Below, one piece after another: positions 9,693 through 17,467 of a stretch of 64,000 nt of DNA (positions are counted from its first letter, which is position 1; every line of letters begins with the position of its first letter). The stretch comes from a bacterium (lineage in GTDB: Bacteria; Bacillota; Clostridia; Lachnospirales; Lachnospiraceae): the NCBI GenBank assembly GCA_023664305.1, contig JAMPFT010000001.1, positions 104,400 through 168,399 on the forward strand. Reading direction: 5' to 3'. The translations under genes were made by a program, and so were the position numbers. The notes below the pieces were generated by a model that saw nothing but the letters and a program-made list of their open reading frames with translations, was not told where the DNA came from and ran no database searches.

Positions 9693-10940
9693 TCAACCCC
9701 TGACCTGACCGTTTCCGAAGATCTCATACTTATAGGAAGTCAGCTCCCTAAGCCCCATCGGTCCTCTGGCGTGAAGCTTCTGCGTGCTGATACCGATTTC
9801 CGCGCCGAATCCGAACTCAAAACCGTCCGTAAACCGGGTGGAAGCGTTCCAGTAGACGCACGCCGCGTCCGTCTCGTTCAGAAACCGGACGGCAGACGCC
9901 TCGTTCTCCGTGACAATACACTCCGAATGTCCCGTGTTGTACCGGTTGATATGCGCGATGGCCTCCTCCAGGGAATCCACCGTCTTCACGGAAAGAATGT
10001 AATCAAGATATTCCTTTCCGTAATCCTCCTCCGACGCTTTCCTGCAATCCGGCAGAACTTCCCTCGTCCTCTCGTCGCCGCGCAGCTCCACCGCCGCAGT
10101 TGAGAGCGCCTCCGCAAGCTTCGGCAGAAACGTGTCCGACACCCCGCTGTGTACCACAAGAGATTCGCAGGCATTGCAGACGCCGACTCTCTGTGTCTTG
10201 GCGTTTAAGATAATCTTCACCGCCATGTCAGGGTCCGCGTCCCGGTCCACATAGACGTGACAGTTGCCCGTTCCCGTCTCAATCACGGGAACCGTGCTGT
10301 TTTCCACCACGCTGCGGATCAGCCCCGCGCTGCCTCTGGGAATCAGCACATCCACATAATCCTTCAGCTTCATTAATTCCACCGTCACCTGTCTGTCCGT
10401 ATCCGTGATGAGCTGCAGCACGTCGCCCGGAATCCCCCCGGCCTCCAGAGCCTTTCGCAGCGCCTCCACAATAGCCATATTGGAATACAGCGCGTCGCTT
10501 CCCCCCTTCAGGATCACGGCATTTCCCGTCTGAAAGCAAAGGCCGAAGGCGTCCGCCGTCACATTCGGCCTCGCCTCGTAAATGATGCCGACGACTCCCA
10601 GCGGGACGCGCACCTTTCTGATCAGCAGACCGTTTGGCCGCTGGAACTCTTCCATGATTTCTCCCACGCAGTCCGGCAGCCCGGCTACCTGACGCAGCCC
10701 CTCTGCCATATCGCGGATTCTTTCCTCCGTCAGCCTCAGCCGGTCCAGCATTCCCTCTCTCATGCCGTTTTCTGCCGCGGCCTCCAGATCCCGCCTGTTT
10801 GCCTCCAGTATCCCGGGGGCGCCTTGTATCAGCCCCTGAGCCGCCGCCAGAAGAGCGGCGCTTTTTTCCTCTTTTCCCAATTTCTGCAAAAATGCCTTTA
10901 CCGCCGCGGCCCGCTTTCCTGTTTCCGTCAGATTTGTCAT
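9693..10940 (-). CDS. proA: Glutamate-5-semialdehyde dehydrogenase (gamma-glutamyl phosphate reductase)
   Basis: Second enzyme of proline synthesis: NADPH-dependent reduction of gamma-glutamyl phosphate. At 415 residues it matches the usual ProA length. The catalytic cysteine is in QRVGVCNACESL near residue 250, and the cofactor region contains PLGVVGIIYEARPNVT and VLIPRGSAGLI. The start at 10940 has GGAG 12 bases upstream; the longer in-frame start at 11090 adds a basic, family-foreign extension. It is the last gene of the proB operon and is followed by a terminator. Confidence 0.96.
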   Translation of the reverse strand: MTNLTETGKRAAAVKAFLQKLGKEEKSAALLAAAQGLIQGAPGILEANRRDLEAAAENGMREGMLDRLRLTEERIRDMAEGLRQVAGLPDCVGEIMEEFQRPNGLLIRKVRVPLGVVGIIYEARPNVTADAFGLCFQTGNAVILKGGSDALYSNMAIVEALRKALEAGGIPGDVLQLITDTDRQVTVELMKLKDYVDVLIPRGSAGLIRSVVENSTVPVIETGTGNCHVYVDRDADPDMAVKIILNAKTQRVGVCNACESLVVHSGVSDTFLPKLAEALSTAAVELRGDERTREVLPDCRKASEEDYGKEYLDYILSVKTVDSLEEAIAHINRYNTGHSECIVTENEASAVRFLNETDAACVYWNASTRFTDGFEFGFGAEIGISTQKLHARGPMGLRELTSYKYEIFGNGQVRG

Positions 10941-11020
10941 TTTACGCTCCGTCTCCTCACTGTCTGGCTTCCTTTTCCTTTTTGATTCCCGCGGCTTTGC
11001 GCGGGGTTGTTGACTTCTCC

Positions 11021-11683
11021 TCAGACGCAGATCACCTGATAGGGGCGAACGTCCCCTTCCTCTGCCGGAAGCCGCTCCGTCAGCTGACACCGGAATCCCA
11101 CGCCCACCGTGCGCAGCTTAAGCCCCTCCTTATCGGCAAGATACCGGTCGTAAAAACCGCCGCCGTAACCGATTCTGTTCCCGAAACGGTCAAAGGCGAC
11201 TCCCGGCACCAGCATCAGAACGCGCTCCGCCTCTTTCTCCCGGTATTCATACCGCTCCGCCCTGTCGGACGGCTCCAAAATCCCCCGGTATCCCGGCTGC
11301 AGCTCCCCGAGACTCCCGATCCTGAAAAAGACCATCTCCTGTTTTCCCTGCGGCTGTTTTTCACCGTCGGAAATCACCTTGGGCAGATAAACCCGTTTCC
11401 CCCTCTTAAGCGCCTCCCGAATAATCTCCCCTGTACCGATCTCGCTGCCGCAGCTTGCGAAAGCCAAAAGAATCTCCGACCCGTAAAACCACTGATGTCC
11501 CAGGATTCGCTCCGTAAGAAGGATCTCGCCCCGTCTTCGCTGCTCCTGTGACAGCGCGTCCCTTTGCAAAAGCACGTTCTTACGAATCATCCGCTTTTCG
11601 TCATGCGCGCTGTTTTCGGTCTTTTTGCTTCCGGCCTCTTCTCTTCCTGTCCCTTCGCCTCTTATCCTGTCTTTTTCCGTCAT
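11021..11683 (-). CDS. 5-formyltetrahydrofolate cyclo-ligase
   Basis: Converts 5-formyl-THF to 5,10-methenyl-THF using ATP. The product of 220 residues carries the family signature YGGGFYDRYL near residue 160 and the N-terminal KNVLLQRDALS helix. The first 30 residues (rich in charged residues) are not typical, and an internal start at 11590 (MIRKNV) is possible; the upstream start is kept because AGGAAAG precedes it. Lies between DUF896 and proA; its folate role connects loosely with fhs elsewhere in the window. Confidence 0.9.
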   Translation of the reverse strand: MTEKDRIRGEGTGREEAGSKKTENSAHDEKRMIRKNVLLQRDALSQEQRRRGEILLTERILGHQWFYGSEILLAFASCGSEIGTGEIIREALKRGKRVYLPKVISDGEKQPQGKQEMVFFRIGSLGELQPGYRGILEPSDRAERYEYREKEAERVLMLVPGVAFDRFGNRIGYGGGFYDRYLADKEGLKLRTVGVGFRCQLTERLPAEEGDVRPYQVICV

Positions 11684-11734
11684 CCGCTTTCCTGCCCCGA
11701 CTTTTCTTTCTTCCTTTAGTTTTTCTTCCTGCCT

Positions 11735-11971
11735 TCAGCTTTTCTTTCCGTCATCCGTTTCCTTCCCGTTCTTCTCTCCCGGCTTCACCAGACTCCCGTC
11801 CGGATTTTTGATGACAATACTATCCAGCTGACTGCGCAGATTGTTCCGGACGCTGGCCGCATATTCCTCCCGCAGCCTTTTCTGTTCTTCCTTTTCCGCT
11901 TCGGTCAGCCCTTCCTTCTGTGACTTATGATACAGCTCGTTGATCCGCCGTATTCTCTGATCCATATTCAT
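11735..11971 (-). CDS. DUF896 (YnzC-like) small protein
   Basis: Small cytoplasmic protein of 78 residues of the DUF896/YnzC family, recognised by RIRRINELYHKSQKEGLT, EQKRLREEY and SVRNNLRSQLD. YnzC forms a helical hairpin and is linked to the SOS operon in Bacillus; its biochemical role is not established. GAGG lies 6 bases before the ATG at 11971. It sits between proB and the cyclo-ligase, apparently cotranscribed. The tail is lysine- and aspartate-rich. Confidence 0.88.
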   Translation of the reverse strand: MNMDQRIRRINELYHKSQKEGLTEAEKEEQKRLREEYAASVRNNLRSQLDSIVIKNPDGSLVKPGEKNGKETDDGKKS

Positions 11972-12108
11972 AAGAATCCTCTTTTCTGTACTGCTTACGC
12001 CGTTTTCCCGCGGCAGTGAGCCTTTCCTGCGCCGCCCTTGTATCAATGCCAGCACAAACAAAAGAGCCGCATCCCATGTCTGTGCCCGGCAAATGCCGTG
12101 AAAGCCGG

Positions 12109-12975
12109 TTACCCGTGCAGCCTGTCCACAAACCCGGGCAGATCGAAATTCTCATCCCGCCTTGCCGTGAACAGTGTTCCCTCGTTTTCTCCCGCTAAAA
12201 GCCTGTGGAGGATTTCCGGGTCCGAGCCGTTCGCAATGATCATATCGATTCCCGATCCGGTTGCAATCCGGGCCGCGGTCAGCTTCGTATTCATGCCGCC
12301 GGTTCCCACACTGCTGCCCGTGGAGGCCTTCCCCATACCCATCAGCTCCTCCGTCAGCTCCTCCACCTGTTCGATGAATCCGGCCTCCGGGTCCCGCCTG
12401 GGGTCATCCGTATAAAGTCCGTCAATATCGGAGAGCAGAATCAGCAGATCCGCCTCCGCCAAAGCCGCCACAATGGCAGACAGCGTATCGTTATCTCCAA
12501 TCTCAATTTCATAGGTCGCCACCGTGTCGTTTTCGTTTACCACAGGAATCACCCCCATCTTCAAAAGCTCCGAGAAGGTGTTCTGCGCGTTAAACCGGTT
12601 CAGATTATCCACAACGGTATTCTTTGTCATCAAAATCTGAGCTGCCACCTGATTATATTCCGCAAACAATTTCTGATAAACCATCATCAGCCTTGCCTGT
12701 CCCACGGCGGAACACGCCTGCTTTACCGCCATGGCCTCCGCGGCGCTGTCCGCCCTGATCTCCTTGAGATTCACCGCGTTCTTTCCCGCCGCGATGGCGC
12801 CGGAGGTCACAAGGATCACATCCTTTCCCTGATTCCGGATATCGCTCAGTTCACGCACCAGCCTTTCTATCCGGAAATAATCCATATCCCCCGTTTCTTT
12901 ATGGGTCAGGGAGGAGGATCCGATCTTTACCACAATTCTCTTCTTATCCCTTAATTTTTCTCTGTATCCGCTCAT
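12109..12975 (-). CDS. proB: Glutamate 5-kinase (short form without PUA domain)
   Basis: First enzyme of proline synthesis, phosphorylating glutamate. The 288-residue product is an amino-acid kinase fold: VVKIGSSSLT at the N-terminus, VTSGAIAAGKN, NENDTVA and GTGGMNTKL. It ends shortly after the kinase domain, so the C-terminal PUA domain found in the 367-residue E. coli enzyme is absent. Start 12975 has AGG too close for a good ribosome site; an upstream ATG at 13029 has GAGG 4 bases away but lies inside a stem-loop. Preceded by a long structured leader and promoter. Confidence 0.93.
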   Translation of the reverse strand: MSGYREKLRDKKRIVVKIGSSSLTHKETGDMDYFRIERLVRELSDIRNQGKDVILVTSGAIAAGKNAVNLKEIRADSAAEAMAVKQACSAVGQARLMMVYQKLFAEYNQVAAQILMTKNTVVDNLNRFNAQNTFSELLKMGVIPVVNENDTVATYEIEIGDNDTLSAIVAALAEADLLILLSDIDGLYTDDPRRDPEAGFIEQVEELTEELMGMGKASTGSSVGTGGMNTKLTAARIATGSGIDMIIANGSDPEILHRLLAGENEGTLFTARRDENFDLPGFVDRLHG

Positions 12976-13250
12976 CCTGCCGATCCGCCTGTTCTTTCCC
13001 GATGTCTCTCTTTGCACACTTCCCGTCATGCCGCCTCGGCGGCACAAACCAATCCCACGGAACCATTCGGTTCCGGAAAGAATCGCTTCCCAAAGAGGTG
13101 GGCTACGCCCCCTCTTGCGATTCTTCAAGTTGCTTTAGCAACTTGTGAGACTTAGAATTTCTCCGCGAAACAGCCAGGCCTGAGAATCAGGCCTTTGGCT
13201 GCTGAGCGGTTAGAAATTCTTCTCACACTTTATCGCGCTGCATCACAGCA
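12976..13250 (-). promoter_or_regulatory. Structured 5' leader of the proB operon
   Basis: About 275 transcribed bases between the predicted start site and proB. Stem-loops, in plus coordinates, are: the dispersed element at 13144-13230; 13127-13144 (AAGTTGC/GCAACTT); 13080-13123 (GAATCGC/GCGATTC with inner AAGAGG/CCTCTT); 13058-13075 (CGGAACC/GGTTCCG); and 13029-13044 (TGCCGCC/GGCGGCA). The order from the promoter is as listed. No T-box consensus (AGGGTGGNACCGCG) was seen. Function as attenuator or riboswitch is inference from structure and position. Confidence 0.5.
13144..13230 (-). repeat. Dispersed hairpin element, copy 1 (proB leader)
   Basis: An 80-base near-perfect hairpin. Paired segments from outside in: TGTGAG (13144)/CTCACA (13222), AGAATTTCT (13154)/AGAAATTCT (13212), CCGC/GCGG, CAGCC/GGCTG and AGGCCTGA/TCAGGCCT. 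A second copy with the same outer arms and a different, still self-complementary centre lies at 29000-29060. Confidence 0.8.
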
Positions 13251-13256
13251 GTATCT

Positions 13257-13285
13257 ATTCTAACCTCTTTTCCCCGCCCCGTCAA
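13257..13285 (-). promoter_or_regulatory. Promoter of the proB operon
   Basis: On the minus strand TTGACG (13285-13280) and TAGAAT (13262-13257) are 17 bases apart. The -35 box overlaps the stop codon region of the upstream flavoprotein gene. Transcription would start near 13250. Confidence 0.65.
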
Positions 13286-15072
13286 TAGTCATTGTCCCGG
13301 GGCGCATACACTGCTGCAATCGCCTCCGCCGCGCGGATGCCGTCCATGGCCGCCGAAGTAATCCCGCCGGCGTATCCGGCTCCCTCGCCGCAGGGATACA
13401 GTCCTTTGATCTTTGACTGAAGGCCGTCGTCCCGCCCGATTCTGACCGGAGAGGACGTCCTGCTCTCCACGCCCAGAAGAATTGCATCCGGCCTGTCAAA
13501 GCCCCGGATCTGCTTTCCAAACGCCTCCATCCCGTCTACAAACGCTTCCCTGCATTCCGGCGGAAGGATACTGCTCACGTCCGCCCAGACATACTCTCCC
13601 CTGCACCTGGGCAGAAAGCTGCTTTCCCCGGTATCCTCTGTCCGGAGCTCCGTTCTGTTCAAAGCCTCTTCGGAGCCGTTCTCCTGCGGCGCTTTCAACA
13701 CCCGAATTTCCGTTCCCTCGCCCGTCTCGTCCAAACCGTTCTCCTGCAGCACTTCCTCCGCCCGATCCGCAGGCCGCTCTGCTACAGGCTGCGCTTCCCG
13801 GGATACCGTCCGCTCCCGGCTCACACATTCCCGAAAATCGCCGTATCTCTGTGTCGGGATTTTTCCCCCGCCCAGCTCATACGCTTTCTTCTCCAGCCTT
13901 CTCTGAAACTCCACCCCGGCGAGAGGATGCGCCGAACCGAAATCCTCCGGCGTCACGGAGACAATAACCGCGCTGTTGGCGTTCGGCCCGCTCCGCCCGC
14001 TGTAGCTCATCCCGTTCACCACGGTTCCGCCCTCCTCGGAGGAAGCGTTTACCACATATCCTCCCGGACACATGCAGAAGGAATACACGCTCCTGCCGTT
14101 TTCTGCCCTGGCCGTCACCTTGTAGGCCGCGGCTCCCGGTTCACCCGGCTCTTCCTTTCCGTACTGACTGACGTTTATCATCCTCTGGGGATGCTCCACC
14201 CGCAGCCCTACCGCAAAAGCCTTTGCTTCCATCGGAATCTCTTTTTCATAAAGCATGGCAAAGGTATCCCTTGCACTATGGCCGACAGCCAGCACCAGCT
14301 GTTCACAGGGCAGCCTTTCTTTTCCGTTGATCTGCACGCCCGCAATCTTCCCGTCGCAGATCTCCACATCCGTCACCTGACTTTGAAACCGGACCTCCCC
14401 GCCCAGCCGGACAATCTCGTTTCGCATATTCCGCACCACATTTTTCAACACATCCGTCCCAATGTGCGGCTTTGCCTCATAACAGATGCTTTCCTTTGCG
14501 CCGAAGCGGACGAAAGTCTCCAGCACCGCCCGGTTTCTTCCGTCCCTGTCTTTGACCAGCGTGTTCAGCTTTCCGTCGGAAAAGGTTCCCGCGCCGCCCT
14601 CTCCAAACTGTACGTTGGAGGATGGATCCAGCTTCCCGGTCTCCCAGAACCGCTCCACATCCTTCTGCCTCTCCTCCACGCATTTCCCGCGCTCCAGAAG
14701 GACAGGGCGATAACCGTGCAGGGCCAGAAAATAACCGCAGAAAAGCCCCGCCGGTCCCATTCCGACGATAACCGCAGGGTGCTTCTGCCTCGCTGTCCCG
14801 GGCCCGGGAAACGCGTACTGTACGGAAGACGCCCTGCACACCTGATTTTCTTTCCCCCGAAACCGCTGTAACACCTTTTCTTCCCGCTTTACCGTAAGCT
14901 CCAGGGAATAACTGTAAAACAGCTGCGGCTTCTTTCTCGCGTCCACGGACTGGCGCAGGATCTTCATATTCAGGATATCGTCCGGCGGAATGCTTAAGGT
15001 CTCTGCAGCCTTCTTCAACAGCTGCGCCCTGCTGTGCCCTGTCCGTATTTTCACCTGATTTACCTGTATCAT
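13282..15072 (-). CDS. NAD(P)/FAD-dependent oxidoreductase (uncharacterised FAD dehydrogenase family)
   Basis: Flavoprotein of 596 residues. The dinucleotide-binding motif GMGPAGLFCG is near residue 105, ahead of it a 90-residue N-terminal domain typical of this family, and the C-terminal FAD loop is GEGAGYAGGITSAAMDG. The C-terminal block has VESRTSSPVRI. Compared with remembered relatives (about 530 residues) there is an insertion of about 70 residues, rich in Glu, Arg and Gly with a repeated QENG, between the GDF motif and VSSILPPE. ATG at 15072 is preceded by GAGAGG 11 bases away. Substrate is unknown. Confidence 0.85.
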   Translation of the reverse strand: MIQVNQVKIRTGHSRAQLLKKAAETLSIPPDDILNMKILRQSVDARKKPQLFYSYSLELTVKREEKVLQRFRGKENQVCRASSVQYAFPGPGTARQKHPAVIVGMGPAGLFCGYFLALHGYRPVLLERGKCVEERQKDVERFWETGKLDPSSNVQFGEGGAGTFSDGKLNTLVKDRDGRNRAVLETFVRFGAKESICYEAKPHIGTDVLKNVVRNMRNEIVRLGGEVRFQSQVTDVEICDGKIAGVQINGKERLPCEQLVLAVGHSARDTFAMLYEKEIPMEAKAFAVGLRVEHPQRMINVSQYGKEEPGEPGAAAYKVTARAENGRSVYSFCMCPGGYVVNASSEEGGTVVNGMSYSGRSGPNANSAVIVSVTPEDFGSAHPLAGVEFQRRLEKKAYELGGGKIPTQRYGDFRECVSRERTVSREAQPVAERPADRAEEVLQENGLDETGEGTEIRVLKAPQENGSEEALNRTELRTEDTGESSFLPRCRGEYVWADVSSILPPECREAFVDGMEAFGKQIRGFDRPDAILLGVESRTSSPVRIGRDDGLQSKIKGLYPCGEGAGYAGGITSAAMDGIRAAEAIAAVYAPRDNDY

Positions 15073-15143
15073 ATGCTTTCGTGCCTCTCTCTTTTCTTCC
15101 CGGTCTTCGGATATTCCGCAACAGGAAAAGCTTTCTGCACCGC

Positions 15144-16502
15144 TTACCGATGCAAAACCTTTTCCGCTCCATGTTTTCCGGTCTTTCTGCCGCCAAAGCT
15201 TTCCCCGCATCGGCCCTCCGCCGCATACCTTCCGGCAAGGCTGCCGCTGCACCACGCCCACTGCAGATTGTAGCCGCCGCATCTTCCGTCCACATCCAGC
15301 AGCTCCCCCGCAAAATAGACGCCGGGGACTTTTAAGGATTCCAATCTCTCCGTCACTTCCCGCAGGGGCACGCCGCCCGCACAGGCCTGCGCGTTTTCAT
15401 AGGAATTGGCGGCGTTTACATGTACCGAAAGCCGTCTGCAGAGCTCATATACCCTCTTTATCCTTTCCGGGTCCGCATCACGGACCGAATCCGACGGTCT
15501 CATTCCCGCCAGCCTGATCAACAGCGTCATCAGCTTTTTGTTCAGAACTCCCGCAAAATATTCCTCCAGTGTACCGCATGCGCCCTCCGGCACTCTGATA
15601 CGGATCATCTTCTCCGCAAAATCCTCCTGCCCGTAATCCGGCAGGAAGTCCAGTCTGATTTCCACCTCGTTTTGTTCACGCAATATGTATCCGACATGTC
15701 TGCTCAGTTGAAACACCGGGATGCCGGAAATACCGTAATCCGTAAGCTGCAGTTCCCCCCGCTCCGACCGGCTCCCGCCTCTTTCGCCGCACAGGGTAAC
15801 CGTTGCATCCGCCCTGACTCCCGCCACGGACTTAAACCATTCCTCCCGACACCGCAGCTGCACAAGCGCCGGAACGACCGGCACGATCCCGTGTCCCAGC
15901 TGACGCGCCAGACGGTAACCGCCGCCGTCCGAACCGGTCTTTGGCGCAGCCCTGCCGCCGCACGCTAAAATCACACTGTCAAAACAAAAGCTTTCTCCGC
16001 CGCCAATAAGCCGGATTCCGTCCCTTTGTCCCTCCTGCTTTTCCGGTCTCTCCCGCCTTGCTTCCCCCGCTTTTCCTGCCTTGACCCCTGCCTCGATTTT
16101 CTCCACGGGACACAGATACTTCACCAAAATCCCGGGTTCCCTGTCTATCGCAAACCGCAGAACGTCCAGCACGGAGGAAGCCTGCTCGCTGACCGGATAA
16201 AGATAACCGTTTTTCTCTTTGATCAAAAGCCCCAGACCGGCAAAAAAGGCTTCCGTGTCATCTGTGCCAAACCGCTCCAGAAAACCCGCAAGGAGCTCCG
16301 GATCGGAGGTATTGTACTGTTCCAATCCCAGCACCCTGTTCCCCAGATTACACTTCCCGTTTCCGGTGGAGAGAATTTTTTTCCCCAGCCTGTCATTCTT
16401 TTCAAAAATCGTTACCTCCGCTCCCTGCCTCGCGGCAAAAAGCGCGGCTGTCATCCCTGCGGCCCCGCCGCCCACAATCCCTACGGTCCTCTTCATCTTC
16501 AT
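15144..16502 (-). CDS. BaiN/HI0933-like NAD(P)/FAD-dependent oxidoreductase
   Basis: Flavoprotein of 452 residues with N-terminal GIVGGGAAGMTAALFAA and the family mark KKILSTGNGKCNLGN, then VILACGGRAAPKTGSDG, and C-terminal GVYFAGELLDVDGRCGGYNLQWAW. This is the HI0933/YhiN/BaiN family. Some gut members reduce bile-acid intermediates, but most relatives have no assigned substrate, so no bile-acid role is claimed. GGAG precedes the ATG. Located 71 bases upstream of the second flavoprotein gene on the same strand, probably cotranscribed. Confidence 0.88.
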   Translation of the reverse strand: MKMKRTVGIVGGGAAGMTAALFAARQGAEVTIFEKNDRLGKKILSTGNGKCNLGNRVLGLEQYNTSDPELLAGFLERFGTDDTEAFFAGLGLLIKEKNGYLYPVSEQASSVLDVLRFAIDREPGILVKYLCPVEKIEAGVKAGKAGEARRERPEKQEGQRDGIRLIGGGESFCFDSVILACGGRAAPKTGSDGGGYRLARQLGHGIVPVVPALVQLRCREEWFKSVAGVRADATVTLCGERGGSRSERGELQLTDYGISGIPVFQLSRHVGYILREQNEVEIRLDFLPDYGQEDFAEKMIRIRVPEGACGTLEEYFAGVLNKKLMTLLIRLAGMRPSDSVRDADPERIKRVYELCRRLSVHVNAANSYENAQACAGGVPLREVTERLESLKVPGVYFAGELLDVDGRCGGYNLQWAWCSGSLAGRYAAEGRCGESFGGRKTGKHGAEKVLHR

Positions 16503-16636
16503 TCCACTCCGTATTTCTTTCGGTTCCCTTATTTCCCGGCTCTCTCACTTTCCCTGCTTCCCTGCTTCTTATGCTTTTCCAAAACCGGTATCTTCTTGCC
16601 GAGATGACAATATCAGGAAAAACCCCTCTGCAAAAA

Positions 16637-17386
16637 CTAACTGGAATAGGCCTCCAGAAAATCGTACAGGGTCTCCTCGTCCTCGATCCAAAGCATATTG
16701 ATGATATCCCTCTGTATGCTCTCCGGCAGCTGTTCCATCTGAATATCCGTCTCAATATACACCGTTTCCCTGTCCTCCAGGTAGACCACCACCTCGTTGT
16801 CGTACACCGCCAGATAAAAGCTGCCGCTGGGCAGGACATACCGGTAATTCATCTGCACCACGACCTTTTCCCGGGAAAAGGAAAGCACCTCGAGACTGAC
16901 AAAGCCTCGCTCCAGCTCCGACAGAGGCGGCGATGCCTCATAAAGCTCCATGGCCTCTATAAACTGTTCCCGGTTCATCCCCACATACCTGTCCGGCAGC
17001 TTCCATGTCGTCTCCACGGTAGTATCGCCTTCGATATCCCGCTCCTCCAGTACATATTTGGTCTCCACGCTCAGCCTTTCCTTCGTCGCAGATGCCTCCA
17101 GAGACAGGGTTTCCTCCTGCTGTGCCTCCAAAGAGGAGCTGTCCGCAATTTCAGGCAGGGCGTCCTCGCGAAGGGAGCCGCTCTGCCGCGCGGCGGGCTC
17201 CTCCTTTTCTCCGCCGCTGTCCGCCTGGACGCCCTTTTCCTCTTCCGGCCGGTAATAAAGCCGCTCTGTCTGCTCCCCCGGATAAAAATAATGCGTGGTT
17301 TTGACTCCCGCGTAAAACCCCAGCGTCAGCAGGAACACCGGATAAATAAAAAATAAGCTGATACCTTTTACAAATTTCACGTCCAT
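16637..17386 (-). CDS. Unknown membrane-anchored protein
   Basis: No family recognised. The product of 249 residues has one membrane segment near the N-terminus (ISLFFIYPVFLLTLGFYAG, residues about 9-27), so it is probably anchored with the rest outside the cell. Residues 40-90 are a Glu/Ser-rich linker; the C-terminal 130 residues look folded with alternating strands (EVVVYLEDRETVYIETDI). The ATG at 17386 has AAAGGA four bases upstream. It lies between a SpoVB-like flippase and the BaiN-like gene on the same strand. Confidence 0.75.
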   Translation of the reverse strand: MDVKFVKGISLFFIYPVFLLTLGFYAGVKTTHYFYPGEQTERLYYRPEEEKGVQADSGGEKEEPAARQSGSLREDALPEIADSSSLEAQQEETLSLEASATKERLSVETKYVLEERDIEGDTTVETTWKLPDRYVGMNREQFIEAMELYEASPPLSELERGFVSLEVLSFSREKVVVQMNYRYVLPSGSFYLAVYDNEVVVYLEDRETVYIETDIQMEQLPESIQRDIINMLWIEDEETLYDFLEAYSS

Positions 17387-17467
17387 ACCATCCTTTTGCA
17401 ATCAGTATCAACTGTTTTTACTCTGTTTATACCGCAATCCTGCAGATTTACGGCGCAAATCCGCAGA

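Noticed and set aside
12976-13250. T-box riboswitch for proline upstream of proB
   Set aside because: No AGGGTGGNACCGCG-type antiterminator sequence and no typical terminator were found; only the multi-stem structure is supported.
15144-16502. Bile-acid dehydroxylation role for the BaiN-like protein
   Set aside because: The family is broad and no other bai genes are in the window.
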